DNA of 60,108 nt from an uncultured Prevotellaceae bacterium (GCA_900315105.1 OMXX01000020.1:1-60108), one strand, 5' to 3'. Counted from the stretch's first letter, positions 26,146 to 34,462 are shown. Made by a program: numbers and translations. The notes: generated by a model not told the origin, from the sequence alone.

Positions 26146-26652
26146 CTACTTTGTTTGGGGGTCAGGGATGGAGGGTGCCTTGTCAAAGGCTTCAAGATTC
26201 TTCTTTACACGCTCGCGACGTTTCTCACTTGCAGGTCGATAGCCGAAAATACGGAAGATAGCATTAAGGTCGCCTCCTGCACCCGCATATTTTCCTTGAA
26301 TTCTATCATAACCGCTATTATCGGTAAACTTATCTCGGAGACCGAATTTGCCGAAGACGAACACCTCGTCAAGTTTCTTTATCTCGCTCTTTAGACGGAT
26401 AACAGGAGGTATGCTGTCGGCTATGAATATCATGGACTTGTAGTCATTTGCCATTACGGTGACAATACCGGGACGCTTTGGAACCATAGCTATGCCCTGA
26501 GGAGTGGTATAGGCAATGGTATCGCCATCAAGAATGAAGAGGGCATTCCCAATAGGATCATGAGTGTCATCATCAATGACACTTATCATCTGCTGCGCCC
26601 GAAGATGGAGGGCGAAGGAGGTAAGGATAAGCAGAATGAGTATCTGTTTCAT
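26146..26652 (-). CDS. Small secreted protein with carboxypeptidase-regulatory-like domain (paralogue 1)
   Basis: 168 residues with a signal peptide (cleavage near LRAQQ). It shares QQM(I/V)SVIDxDTxxP, the Y(T)(T/S)PQGIAM(V/L)PK strand and the RRERVKKNLEA(F/Y)DK tail with the next gene. The equivalent of EVVVVG is here LDEVFVFG. Identity is high at both ends and lower in the middle, so the pair has diverged after duplication. First gene of a probable two-gene operon with a promoter at 26835-26865. Confidence 0.7.
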   Translation of the reverse strand: MKQILILLILTSFALHLRAQQMISVIDDDTHDPIGNALFILDGDTIAYTTPQGIAMVPKRPGIVTVMANDYKSMIFIADSIPPVIRLKSEIKKLDEVFVFGKFGLRDKFTDNSGYDRIQGKYAGAGGDLNAIFRIFGYRPASEKRRERVKKNLEAFDKAPSIPDPQTK

Positions 26653-26834
26653 GCTTGTGAGTTTTGTCTAAGTCGAAAGTCAACAGTCAAAGGTCTTTTA
26701 GGTTCATAGGTCGGACATTCATTGAAATTAAGAGATTAAGAGATTAAAAAATTAATTTTCAATTATCAATTCTCAATTTTCAATTGTTTTGTCCTTCTAA
26801 TCTGTAAAAGACTTCGGTCTTTACCTTTCGAGAG

Positions 26835-26865
26835 CAAAATTAAAATAATTCCTTGACCCTTGCAA
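26835..26865 (-). promoter_or_regulatory. Promoter of the small secreted gene pair
   Basis: TTG (26865-26863), 20 bp, TAATTTTG (26842-26835) on the minus strand. Confidence 0.65.
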
Positions 26866-27042
26866 GACGCGAGTATCATAATCAGCTATATTTATGCGTT
26901 TTTAACGCGAGATTTAAGATTGGTTTACAGGAATTTGCGGATATTAGAATAATGTTACATTTTTTAGAACACATGAATATAGATTAATGCGAGGTTTAAT
27001 TTATATTCAGCTTTACTATTTAAAGAATAATGACGAAAATGA

Positions 27043-27071
27043 TTGTTTGTAAGATTTTTTGATTAACTTTG
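27043..27071 (+). promoter_or_regulatory. Promoter of the TPR-like gene
   Basis: TTG (27043-27045), 18 bp, TAACTTTG (27064-27071), about 50 bp before the ATG. Confidence 0.55.
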
Positions 27072-27122
27072 CAAACAATTATGATAAAGATGGTAAATTT
27101 ATAAAACATATAATTATTTCTT

Positions 27123-28556
27123 ATGAAGCTTGTTTATCGGTTTCTATTTTCGGTCTTACTTGTTGTGATGACTTGCCAAGTTTATGCACAAGACAAATTT
27201 GATATTTTTGAAGATCTCATAGATAATCCATCCATTACGCGCGACTCTTTATATAGATATCTTTGTGAATGGGGAAAAGAAGATTCCAAAGATGCTCGTT
27301 ATCTAAGTGCGATGACAATTTATCACCTTATGTTGACGGAGGATAATTTGGAAGTACGTAGTGGAGGTGTAATGGATTATGATTTCGACAAGAATCCTAT
27401 GCTTCCAGATACAGTTGGTGGTTTCGGAGTTGACGACGTGGAACCTTATAGGTTCTACTATCAGGATAAAGGTGGTGCCTTGGATAATTTCAAAAAGGCT
27501 ATTAGTTATACAAACAAGAACATAGAGTTACACCCTAAGATGCTCGGACTTTACCTCCATCGTATAGAGGTATATCTGGCTAAGTGTGAGACAAAGTATG
27601 CTGCTGCATCTGCACGAAATCTAATCAGGATATACAAAACAACTGATTGGATTAGTACTAAAGGAGTACCGCTTTCTAAGACAGAATCAGACTCTATGTT
27701 TGTAGAAGAAATGGATTCTATGTGTCATAGATTTTATGATCTGGGGCAGGTAGGCTTACTCAATATTTTTGGTGATGATCTTGTGAAAGAATTCCCAGAA
27801 CAGCCAGACTTTAGATATCTGAAGGCATTAGGTCTGCTGGCTAAGGATGAAAAAGACAAAGCTCTGAAGTTTGCCATAAAGGCACACAAGGAATTCCCAA
27901 AGTCTGATAAGATACAATGTGTACTCGCAATGTGTTATAAGAATAAAGGTGACAATGCGAATTGCAAGAAGTACGCAACGATGCTTCTTGACAGTTCCGA
28001 TCCGACATTTGTTGCTGACGCCAAGAGAATGCTTGACGATATTGAGCCATTGAATATCGACTTTGAGGAGATAAAACAATGGGTGAAGAATAATCGTGCG
28101 GAATACGATAGCCTATTAGAACGTTTCAAAAACGCAGATGAATCGCTTACCAATTCAGAAGTGGCACACGTGTACTTTGGCTTTGCATGTACGGAAATGC
28201 ATACAAGTGAAAAGTTATTTGTCGTGGATGTTGATTCCTTACTTGCAAAGAAAAAGTACGAAGAGATACTGGCAGAGAGCGAGAAGTGTTTGGAGAAAAA
28301 TCCAGTGAGTTTGGCAGCTCTTTTCTTTGCTCACGCTTCAAGGCAAGTATTAGAGAAACCATCACAGAATTATTTGGTCAGACTTCAGATGCTAGCACGT
28401 ATGATCATGAAGGATGCTGAATGTAATTCTTCAAAGGACTTTACCACATATAAGATTCTATGGAGAACAGATGAGGATGTTTTTGTTAGATTGTTTTTAG
28501 AAAGAGATAAAACACATTTCTTCTCTAATCCTCCCTATTTCTTCAAACAGAACTAA
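27123..28556 (+). CDS. Secreted TPR-like helical repeat protein
   Basis: 477 residues with a Sec signal peptide (cleavage near VYAQD, residue 22). The mature protein is helical, with tetratricopeptide-like pairs: the stretches around residues 115-165, 230-300 (YLKALGLLAKDEKDKALKFA, KIQCVLAMCYKNKGDNANCK) and 370-410 follow the TPR spacing of small and large residues. TPR proteins act as scaffolds. No catalytic motif. It sits alone with its own promoter; AT-rich like its neighbours. Function unknown. Confidence 0.7.
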   Translation: MKLVYRFLFSVLLVVMTCQVYAQDKFDIFEDLIDNPSITRDSLYRYLCEWGKEDSKDARYLSAMTIYHLMLTEDNLEVRSGGVMDYDFDKNPMLPDTVGGFGVDDVEPYRFYYQDKGGALDNFKKAISYTNKNIELHPKMLGLYLHRIEVYLAKCETKYAAASARNLIRIYKTTDWISTKGVPLSKTESDSMFVEEMDSMCHRFYDLGQVGLLNIFGDDLVKEFPEQPDFRYLKALGLLAKDEKDKALKFAIKAHKEFPKSDKIQCVLAMCYKNKGDNANCKKYATMLLDSSDPTFVADAKRMLDDIEPLNIDFEEIKQWVKNNRAEYDSLLERFKNADESLTNSEVAHVYFGFACTEMHTSEKLFVVDVDSLLAKKKYEEILAESEKCLEKNPVSLAALFFAHASRQVLEKPSQNYLVRLQMLARMIMKDAECNSSKDFTTYKILWRTDEDVFVRLFLERDKTHFFSNPPYFFKQN

Positions 28557-28802
28557 TTAAACGTTATATCTGCGAATCAGAACTATATTTGTTGCTTGTC
28601 CACAGACAACAGGGAAGTAATGCTCGAAAAAACGGGAAACGGATTTATCTGATTTATCTGAAGCTGGCGCATTAAGGGCGTGATTGGCGAAAAATCAGAA
28701 AAATCATATACATCCGTTTCTATTCCTCCAAAAACTTTGCGTCTCTGCGTCTTTTGCGTTCTAAAAAATAATTTTCTGGAATAATTTTTCTGGTCATCGT
28801 CG

Positions 28803-28839
28803 AAACTTGCTTTAGCTTGATGAGCTTCTGCGAATAAAT
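28803..28839 (+). repeat. Dispersed 35-bp repeat, copy 2
   Basis: CTTGCTTTAGCTTGATGAGC followed by TTCT and GCGAATAAAT; differs from copy 1 (4409-4444) only in the short variable part. Confidence 0.85.
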
Positions 28840-28892
28840 TTTCGTTCCGAAAAAAAGAGCATATTCTTTGGAGAGAATGGGATAAAACGAGA

Positions 28893-28925
28893 ATCAGCCG
28901 GAGCAACGCCTTACTCCGACTGATT
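28893..28925. terminator. Possible terminator hairpin
   Basis: AATCAGCCGGAG and CTCCGACTGATT form a 12-bp stem with one mismatch, but no run of T follows on either strand. Could serve the TPR-like gene or the histidine-rich gene on the other strand. Confidence 0.4.
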
Positions 28926-29143
28926 GGTTAAAAGTGGGTCTTACCACCTTGTTGTAATAGTATTGACAGTATAAACTAAATCGTAAATGTGTGGAAACTT
29001 AATCTTACATAACTAAACCTAAACTAAAATAGAATACATTTGCCTAAACTCATGAAACTTTTTGTACCTAATAACTTAAACCTGAATAAATCTATTCACC
29101 TTCTTTAATAGAAGCTAAACCTAATGCTATATATTGTAGTGTC

Positions 29144-29524
29144 TTATTTTACAAGAATTGAAGTGAGAACAGCACCTGCTACTGCGCCTGCAATCACAGC
29201 ACCTGTATTGTTATGGTGATGATGACGCTCTACAACTACCGGGCGCTCTACCACTACTGGGCGCTCAACTACAACCGGACGCTCAACAACCACTGGTGCG
29301 TGATGATGATGATGACGATGGTGTGGAGCTACCACTACAGGAGCGTGGTGGTGATGATGATGATGACGATGGTGTGGTGCAACTGCTACAGGAGCGTGAT
29401 GATGACGATCGTGATGACGCATCTCTATTCTGTCGTGATGACGATCATGATGACGCTGTGCTGAAACTGTACCTGTGCAGATGAATGCCATTACTGTAAC
29501 GAGGGTGATAATATATCTTTTCAT
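29144..29524 (-). CDS. Histidine-rich exported protein
   Basis: 126 residues from the ATG at 29524 (an upstream ATG would add 9 residues but spoils the signal peptide). Signal peptide with cleavage near VSAQR. The mature part is almost all repeats: HHDRHHD units, then HHAPVVVAPHHRHHHHH twice, then PVVVER four times, more histidines, and a glycine/alanine-rich hydrophobic tail (AVIAGAVAGAVLTSILV) that could insert in a membrane. Such His clusters bind Zn, Ni or Cu in known proteins; here metal binding or storage in the periplasm is an inference. The repetitive DNA suggests rapid length change. Confidence 0.75.
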   Translation of the reverse strand: MKRYIITLVTVMAFICTGTVSAQRHHDRHHDRIEMRHHDRHHHAPVAVAPHHRHHHHHHHAPVVVAPHHRHHHHHAPVVVERPVVVERPVVVERPVVVERHHHHNNTGAVIAGAVAGAVLTSILVK

Positions 29525-29652
29525 AATTGTATGTTTTAAATTTGTTGTCATCAGAACTATCTCTGATTTATTAATGTTAATGAACTCTGTCGCGACTCGG
29601 CAAATCTCAAGCGAGCTTGGCTCTGCTCTCGCTGCTTCATCGTTTCTGAGAG

Positions 29653-29683
29653 CAAAAGTACTGTGAAAATTCGAGATACCAAA
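29653..29683 (-). promoter_or_regulatory. Promoter of the histidine-rich protein gene
   Basis: TTTG (29683-29680), 19 bp, TACTTTTG (29660-29653) on the minus strand; leader of about 120 nt. Confidence 0.68.
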
Positions 29684-29895
29684 CTATTTATCCCTATTCG
29701 GAAGGGGAATCTCCCTAAAGCAAAAGGGGGAAATCCCTTGTTATTAATTAACAATTGACAATTAACAATTGATAATTAATTGGTATTCAGCAAGAAACAA
29801 AGCATAAGGGCTATCAGTTTTTTCATCAAATTAATAATCGCGAAAAAAAGAAGAAAAAACTTTTTCTCCATAATTTTTTGAAAAAAACGTGTTTT

Positions 29896-29927
29896 GTTTG
29901 GTTTTTTGCAAGAAATAGAGTATCTTT
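29896..29927 (+). promoter_or_regulatory. Promoter of the Tat-redox locus
   Basis: TTTG (29896-29899), 20 bp, TATCTTTG (29920-29927). Because transcription would begin near 29934, it supports the ATG at 29968 and excludes the longer reading frame that starts before it. Confidence 0.75.
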
Positions 29928-29967
29928 GCCCTTGCTATATATTATACAGAACATTATTGAACCTTTT

Positions 29968-31566
29968 ATGTTGCGAAGAATCAGAATTCTACTTGCCGCC
30001 ATCTTCTTCATAGGCATCACATCTCTGTTCCTTGATTTCTCAGGAACTGTGCAACCTTGCCTCGGATGGATGGCAAAACTGCAATTCCTGCCAAGCGTGC
30101 TGGCGCTGAACTTTATTTCCATTATCGTGGTGTTAGGACTCACCCTCGCAATGGGAAGACTGTATTGCTCGGTGATATGTCCATTGGGCGTGATGCAGGA
30201 TGTGTTTGCATGGATTGGCAAATGGCGCGTTTTCCGTAAGAACAAGAAGACAAAGGCAGCCAACAAGTATTCACATTCAAAACCTAAGACATGGTTGCGC
30301 CTCAGCGTGCTTGGTCTGATGGTGGTGATGATCCTGGCTGGTTTCAACGCCGGTGTTATGCTTTTGGCTCCTTACAGCTCATACGGAAGAATTGTGACGG
30401 CTGCTTTGCAACCTATATATATAGGTATTAATAACCTGCTTGCCACATGGGCAGAAGGTGCAGATAGCTATGCCTTCTATCAGGTAGAGCCACACAACAC
30501 CCCTACCCTATTATGCATAGTAGCGGGCATTTCTGCTTTAGTGCTGTTTGTTCTTGCTTTCCGCAACGGCCGTACTTATTGCAATACCATCTGTCCAGTA
30601 GGTACAGTACTTGGTTATGTAAGCAAGTACTCGTGGCTGAAAATGAGGGTGGATGAGAGCAAATGCATAAAGTGCGGATTGTGTATGAAGAACTGCAAGA
30701 CCTCCTGCATAAACGTGCAGAAAGGCGAGGCAGTTACAATGGACTATACACGATGTGTGGATTGCGGAAACTGCGAAAATGTTTGTCCAAAGGGGGCAAT
30801 AAGTTTTGGACCCTCTAAATCCCCCTGCATAGGGGGACTTTCATCGCAATCCGGCTCTCACCCTACGCAGGGAGAGCGGGGAGAGGGTCTCTCTCGCCGC
30901 AACTTCATCGGCGTGGTTGGACTTGCTGCCGCCGCTGCTGTTAATGCTCAGGAGAAAACAACGGATGGCGGTTTTGCGGCTATCGAGGATAAGCAGATTC
31001 CGAAGCGCGAAACTCCGCTGACGCCTCCAGGCTCAATATCTGCAAGGAATTTGCAGCAGAAGTGTACGAGCTGTCAACTTTGCATAAGCAACTGTCCTAA
31101 CGGAGTTTTGAGACCAAACACCTCGCTCGAAGGATTCTTGCAACCTGTTATGGAATACGAAAAGGGATACTGCCGTCCAGAGTGTACGAGATGCTCTGAT
31201 GTATGTCCGGCAGGCGCTATTCTTCCTATAACCGTAGAGGAGAAGACAGCCATACAGATTGGTCATGCCGTTTGGGTGAAGAAGAACTGCATACCGCTAA
31301 GAGACGGCAAGACGTGTGGCAACTGTGCAAGTAAATGTCCAAGCGGAGCTATCCAGATGGTGCCTATCGACAAGTCTTATAAGATGAACGAGGATGGCAA
31401 ATGGGTAGATGCTGAGGGCAAACCAATAAACGAGCGTGAGACTCTCCGCATTCCTGTAGTGGATTCCGAGATATGCATCGGCTGTGGTGCTTGCGAGAAC
31501 CTTTGTCCGGCACGTCCTTTCAGCGCTATCTATGTAGAAGGGCACGAGGTGCATAGGGAGATATAA
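29968..31566 (+). CDS. NapH/NapG-like polyferredoxin fusion with internal twin-arginine motif
   Basis: 532 residues. The N-terminal part (about 1-215) has four to five membrane helices with the NapH-type motifs CSVICPLG and CNTICPVG. Two 4Fe-4S sites follow (CIKCGLCMKNCKTSC, CVDCGNCENVCPKG). Then comes an unusual linker encoded by a complete palindromic repeat element, and at once LSRRNFIGVVGLAAAAAVNA, which looks like a Tat signal. The C-terminal part has four more Fe-S sites (CTSCQLCISNCPNG, CRPECTRCSDVCPAG, CGNCASKCPSG, CIGCGACENLCPA), as in NapG. It probably passes electrons from quinol to a periplasmic or surface partner. A Tat-exported reductase and tatA/tatC follow. Confidence 0.85.
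   Translation: MLRRIRILLAAIFFIGITSLFLDFSGTVQPCLGWMAKLQFLPSVLALNFISIIVVLGLTLAMGRLYCSVICPLGVMQDVFAWIGKWRVFRKNKKTKAANKYSHSKPKTWLRLSVLGLMVVMILAGFNAGVMLLAPYSSYGRIVTAALQPIYIGINNLLATWAEGADSYAFYQVEPHNTPTLLCIVAGISALVLFVLAFRNGRTYCNTICPVGTVLGYVSKYSWLKMRVDESKCIKCGLCMKNCKTSCINVQKGEAVTMDYTRCVDCGNCENVCPKGAISFGPSKSPCIGGLSSQSGSHPTQGERGEGLSRRNFIGVVGLAAAAAVNAQEKTTDGGFAAIEDKQIPKRETPLTPPGSISARNLQQKCTSCQLCISNCPNGVLRPNTSLEGFLQPVMEYEKGYCRPECTRCSDVCPAGAILPITVEEKTAIQIGHAVWVKKNCIPLRDGKTCGNCASKCPSGAIQMVPIDKSYKMNEDGKWVDAEGKPINERETLRIPVVDSEICIGCGACENLCPARPFSAIYVEGHEVHREI
30809..30890 (+). repeat. Palindromic element family T inserted within a coding sequence
   Basis: From GACCCTCTAAATCCCCCTGC to GAGAGCGGGGAGAGGGTCT, 82 bp with inverted ends. 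It matches in layout the intergenic element at 50821-50902 read on its other strand. It is read through in frame, encoding a Gly/Ser/Pro-rich linker (PSKSPCIGGLSS, SGSHPTQGERGE) between the two ferredoxin parts. Confidence 0.88.
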
Positions 31567-31587
31567 AGAGAGGCAGGTCCACCCACG

Positions 31588-31734
31588 GCCTCTCCCCCCG
31601 CCCTCCCCCGTAGGGAGGGAGCCGGAGAGCCCTCAAATACTAATTGATAAAAGAAAAAAAGACTAATTAATAATTTGAAATGCCTTTCGCGCTCCGGCTC
31701 CCTCTCTACGGGAGAGGGCGGGGGGAGAGGCCGT
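31588..31734. repeat. Composite of two inverted family P elements
   Basis: GGCCTCTCCCCCCGCCCTCC then CCCGTAGGGAGGGAGCCGGA at 31588-31629, and its inverted counterpart at 31690-31734, around 60 bp of AT-rich sequence. It fills the gap between the polyferredoxin and reductase genes; the downstream arm ends 11 bp before the ATG. Confidence 0.9.
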
Positions 31735-31744
31735 TTTAAGGTCT

Positions 31745-33130
31745 ATGAATAGACGTGATTTCCTGAAGCTCTCAGGTGCAGCTACAGCAGCAGTAGCCCT
31801 GGCTTCTTGTAAAAATAATGCGAATGCAGAACTGGGTGATGTGGATCCTATGGGCCACCATGACGGACCTGTGCCTACGGATAAGATGACTTACCGCACC
31901 AATCCTAACAATAACGACCGCGTCAGCTTGTTGGGGTATGGCTGGATGCGCTTGCCTATGCTTCCGGTGAAACCTTCGAAGAATATGAGCAAACCGCCTG
32001 AGGAGGAGATTGACCAGGAACAGGTGAACAAACTCTGTAAGTATGCCTTGGATCATGGTGTAAACTACTTTGATACAAGTCCGGCCTATGTGCGCGGTAA
32101 GAGTGAGGCATCTCTCGGTACGGCACTCAAGGCTAGTGGCTATGACCGCAAGAGCTATTTTATAGCAACGAAACTCTCGAATTTCGCACCTGAGCAACAG
32201 ACTCATGCCGAGGGCATAAAGATGTTCCAGAACTCGCTGAAATATCTTCAGACAGACTATATCGACTATCTCCTGCTTCATTCTCTGGGTGGTGGAAAGA
32301 TTGACGGCCTTAACCGCCGATACATAGACAATGGCGTACTCGACTACCTCTTGGAGCAGCGTAAGAAAGGTGTTATCCGTCAGTTGGGCTTCTCATATCA
32401 TGGTGATATGGAGTTCTACGACTATATGATCTCGCTTCACGACAAATATCATTGGGACTTTGTGCAGATTCAGGTGAACTACGTGGATTGGAATCACTCT
32501 GACGGCAAGCATCTATACGAGGAACTGGAGAAGCGCAACATCCCGGCAATAGTCATGGAGCCTCTTCTCGGAGGCAGACTTGCAAAATTGCCAGATCATG
32601 TGGTAGCGCATCTCAAGCAACGTGAGCCAAAGAATAGCGTGGCATCGTGGGCATTCCGATATTGCGGTACAAAACCTGACATTCTTACCGTATTGTCAGG
32701 CATGACCTATATGGAGCATCTTGAGGATAACATCCGCTCGTTCAGTCCGTTGAAGCCATTGACAAAGGAAGAGGTGGACTGGCTTGAGGGTGAAACGGCA
32801 AACCTTATCGTGAGCTACCCTACCGTACCTTGCAACGACTGTAAGTATTGTATGCCTTGCCCTTACGGCATTGACATCCCAGGCATCTTCACCCACTACA
32901 ACAAGTGCGTGAACAAGGGTAATGTGCCAGAGAGCAAGGAGGCTGAGAACTATGAGGAGGCTCGCAGGATATACCTCATCAGTTACAACCGCTCAATCCC
33001 TACCCTCCGTCAGGCTGATCATTGCATAGACTGCCGTCAATGTAATCCGCATTGCCCTCAGAATATCGACATTCCTCAGCAACTCGCACGAATCAATGAG
33101 TTTGTGGAGAAGCTGAAGCAAAGAAAATAA
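31745..33130 (+). CDS. Tat-exported aldo/keto reductase with C-terminal 4Fe-4S domain (lipoprotein)
   Basis: 461 residues. The N terminus MNRRDFLKLSGAATAAVALA has the twin-arginine motif (Arg3-Arg4), and the ensuing LASC (Cys22) is a lipobox. The central part (about 55-330) is an aldo/keto reductase barrel (GVNYFDTSPAYVRGKSE with the catalytic Asp/Tyr, DYIDYLLLHS, VIRQLGFSYHG, QIQVNYVDW). The C-terminal part has ferredoxin-like Cys clusters (CNDCKYCMPCPYGI, CIDCRQCNPHCPQNI). Folding with cofactors before export explains the Tat signal. Likely partner of the upstream polyferredoxin; substrate unknown. Confidence 0.9.
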   Translation: MNRRDFLKLSGAATAAVALASCKNNANAELGDVDPMGHHDGPVPTDKMTYRTNPNNNDRVSLLGYGWMRLPMLPVKPSKNMSKPPEEEIDQEQVNKLCKYALDHGVNYFDTSPAYVRGKSEASLGTALKASGYDRKSYFIATKLSNFAPEQQTHAEGIKMFQNSLKYLQTDYIDYLLLHSLGGGKIDGLNRRYIDNGVLDYLLEQRKKGVIRQLGFSYHGDMEFYDYMISLHDKYHWDFVQIQVNYVDWNHSDGKHLYEELEKRNIPAIVMEPLLGGRLAKLPDHVVAHLKQREPKNSVASWAFRYCGTKPDILTVLSGMTYMEHLEDNIRSFSPLKPLTKEEVDWLEGETANLIVSYPTVPCNDCKYCMPCPYGIDIPGIFTHYNKCVNKGNVPESKEAENYEEARRIYLISYNRSIPTLRQADHCIDCRQCNPHCPQNIDIPQQLARINEFVEKLKQRK

Positions 33131-33132
33131 TA

Positions 33133-33287
33133 ACAGCCCCTCACCCGTCACTGTGTGACACCCTCTCCCCAAGGGGCGAGGGAAAAGTTACCATTGAGCG
33201 CTATGGGGCAAAACACATGATTAGAAATACAAACATCCCCCTCGCCCCTTGGGGAGAGGGTGTCCGCAGGACGGGTGAGGGGCTGTT
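33133..33287. repeat. Palindromic element family Q between reductase gene and tatA
   Basis: Inverted ends CAGCCCCTCACCCGTC and GACGGGTGAGGGGCTG, with inner arms CTCTCCCCAAGGGGCGAGGG and CCCTCGCCCCTTGGGGAGAG. It starts 2 bp after the stop and ends 15 bp before tatA. A second copy is at 33523-33674. Confidence 0.9.
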
Positions 33288-33302
33288 ATTCTTTTTATTA
33301 TT

Positions 33303-33512
33303 ATGAACAACATTCTATTCATTGGTGGCCTCGGCACCACCGAACTGCTTATCATCGTACTCGTAGTGCTGCTCTTGTTTGGTGGCAAGAAAATCCCTGA
33401 ACTCATGCACGGCATGGGTAAGGGCGTCCGTTCCTTCAAGGAAGGAATGAACGAGGTAAGTGACAATCTCAAGATGGAGGAGAAGAAGGAAGAAGAGAAA
33501 AGTAAAAATTAA
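33303..33512 (+). CDS. tatA: Twin-arginine translocase subunit TatA
   Basis: 69 residues with the TatA layout: short N terminus, one membrane helix (about 8-26, [19 protein letters not shown]), the FGGKKIPEL hinge, and an amphipathic helix ([14 protein letters not shown]) before a charged tail. TatA oligomerises to open the Tat pore. There is no separate tatB, as in many two-component Tat systems. Confidence 0.94.
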   Translation: MNNILFIGGLGTTELLIIVLVVLLLFGGKKIPELMHGMGKGVRSFKEGMNEVSDNLKMEEKKEEEKSKN

Positions 33513-33522
33513 GAAAAACAAA

Positions 33523-33674
33523 AACAGCCCCTCACCTGCCCTGCGGGCATCCTCTCCCCAAGTGGCGAGGAAGGAATTACATTTGAACGCTACGAGGAAT
33601 TCCGTTGATGGTTCATTACATACTTTCCCCTCGTCCCTTGGGGAGAGGGTGTCCGCAGGACGGGTGAGGGGCCG
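33523..33674. repeat. Palindromic element family Q between tatA and tatC
   Basis: Same element as 33133-33287 with differences in both arms; ends CAGCCCCTCACCTGCC and GGACGGGTGAGGGGCC. It fills almost the whole gap between tatA and tatC. Confidence 0.9.
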
Positions 33675-33691
33675 GTAATTTGTAAATAAGT

Positions 33692-34381
33692 ATGACCTTC
33701 TGGGACCATCTTGAAGAACTGCGTGGCTGCATCCTGCGGTCGCTGGCAGTAGCTATGGTGTTTGCGTTGCTCGCCTTTGGATTCAAGGACGAGCTCTTTG
33801 CCGTTGTCCTTGGTCCAAAGGATCCTTCGGTTCAGCTTATCAATACAGAGCTGACCTCCCAGTTCATGATTCACATGATGGTATCGTTCTATGCCGGTAT
33901 CATCATGGCGGCTCCATATATCATCTATGAGTTGTATAAGTTCATATCCCCGGGGCTATATCAGCAAGAGAAACGATATGCCGTGAGGATAGTGACGAGT
34001 GGATATGTTATGTTTATGGCGGGCGTGGTATTCAGCTATTTCGTGGTATTCCCCTTCACCTTCCGTTTCCTCGGCAATTATCAGGTGTCGGACGATGTGA
34101 AGAATATGATATCCTTGACATCGTATATCGACACATTCGTTATTCTGTCTCTTATGCTCGGTGTGGTGTTCGAGTTGCCAGTAATCTCGTGGTTCCTTGG
34201 CAAGTTAGGATTACTAAACCGCGAACTCATGCACAGCTACCGCCGTCATGCCGTTGTATTTATCCTTATCGTGGCTGCATTCATCACTCCAACATCAGAT
34301 GCCTTCACGCTAATGATAGTATCACTTCCTATCTATATATTGTACGAACTGAGTGCCTACGTAGTACCGAAGAAGAAGTAG
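33692..34381 (+). CDS. tatC: Twin-arginine translocase subunit TatC
   Basis: 229 residues, slightly short for TatC. MTFWDHLEELRGCILRS is the conserved N terminus with the signal-peptide-binding E-L-R, followed by six membrane helices. The segment FISPGLYQQEKRYA and the FGVV-like VFSYFVVFPFTFRFL region are typical, as is FITPTSDAFTLMIVSLPIYI near the end. It recognises RR signal peptides; likely clients are the two redox proteins just upstream. Confidence 0.95.
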   Translation: MTFWDHLEELRGCILRSLAVAMVFALLAFGFKDELFAVVLGPKDPSVQLINTELTSQFMIHMMVSFYAGIIMAAPYIIYELYKFISPGLYQQEKRYAVRIVTSGYVMFMAGVVFSYFVVFPFTFRFLGNYQVSDDVKNMISLTSYIDTFVILSLMLGVVFELPVISWFLGKLGLLNRELMHSYRRHAVVFILIVAAFITPTSDAFTLMIVSLPIYILYELSAYVVPKKK

Positions 34382-34462
34382 GTAGTGTTGTTCTTGCCCC
34401 AAATAGCGTTTCTACTAACATACCAACATCTTCGTTTCTCCAGGAAGAAATCTCCTCTAAAA

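Larger units (their letters stand above)
26653..27122. other. Divergent intergenic region
   Basis: Separates the minus-strand small secreted genes from the plus-strand TPR-like gene. Besides the two promoters listed, it has AT-rich TTAAGAGATT and CAATTTTCAATTG-type low-complexity repeats at 26725-26785. No gene seen. Confidence 0.6.
28557..29143. other. Intergenic region
   Basis: 587 bp without a convincing gene. Holds a copy of the 35-bp dispersed repeat (28803-28839), a hairpin at 28893-28925, and AT-rich sequence with repeated CTAAACCTAA-type strings at 29005-29125. Confidence 0.6.

Noticed and set aside
29213..29464. Plus-strand frame rich in Met, Asp and Tyr opposite the His-rich gene
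   Set aside because: Mirror of the His-codon repeats; the minus-strand frame has a signal peptide and promoter.
33133..33674. Elements around tatA as insertion sequences
   Set aside because: No transposase frame; each is only about 150 bp and palindromic.
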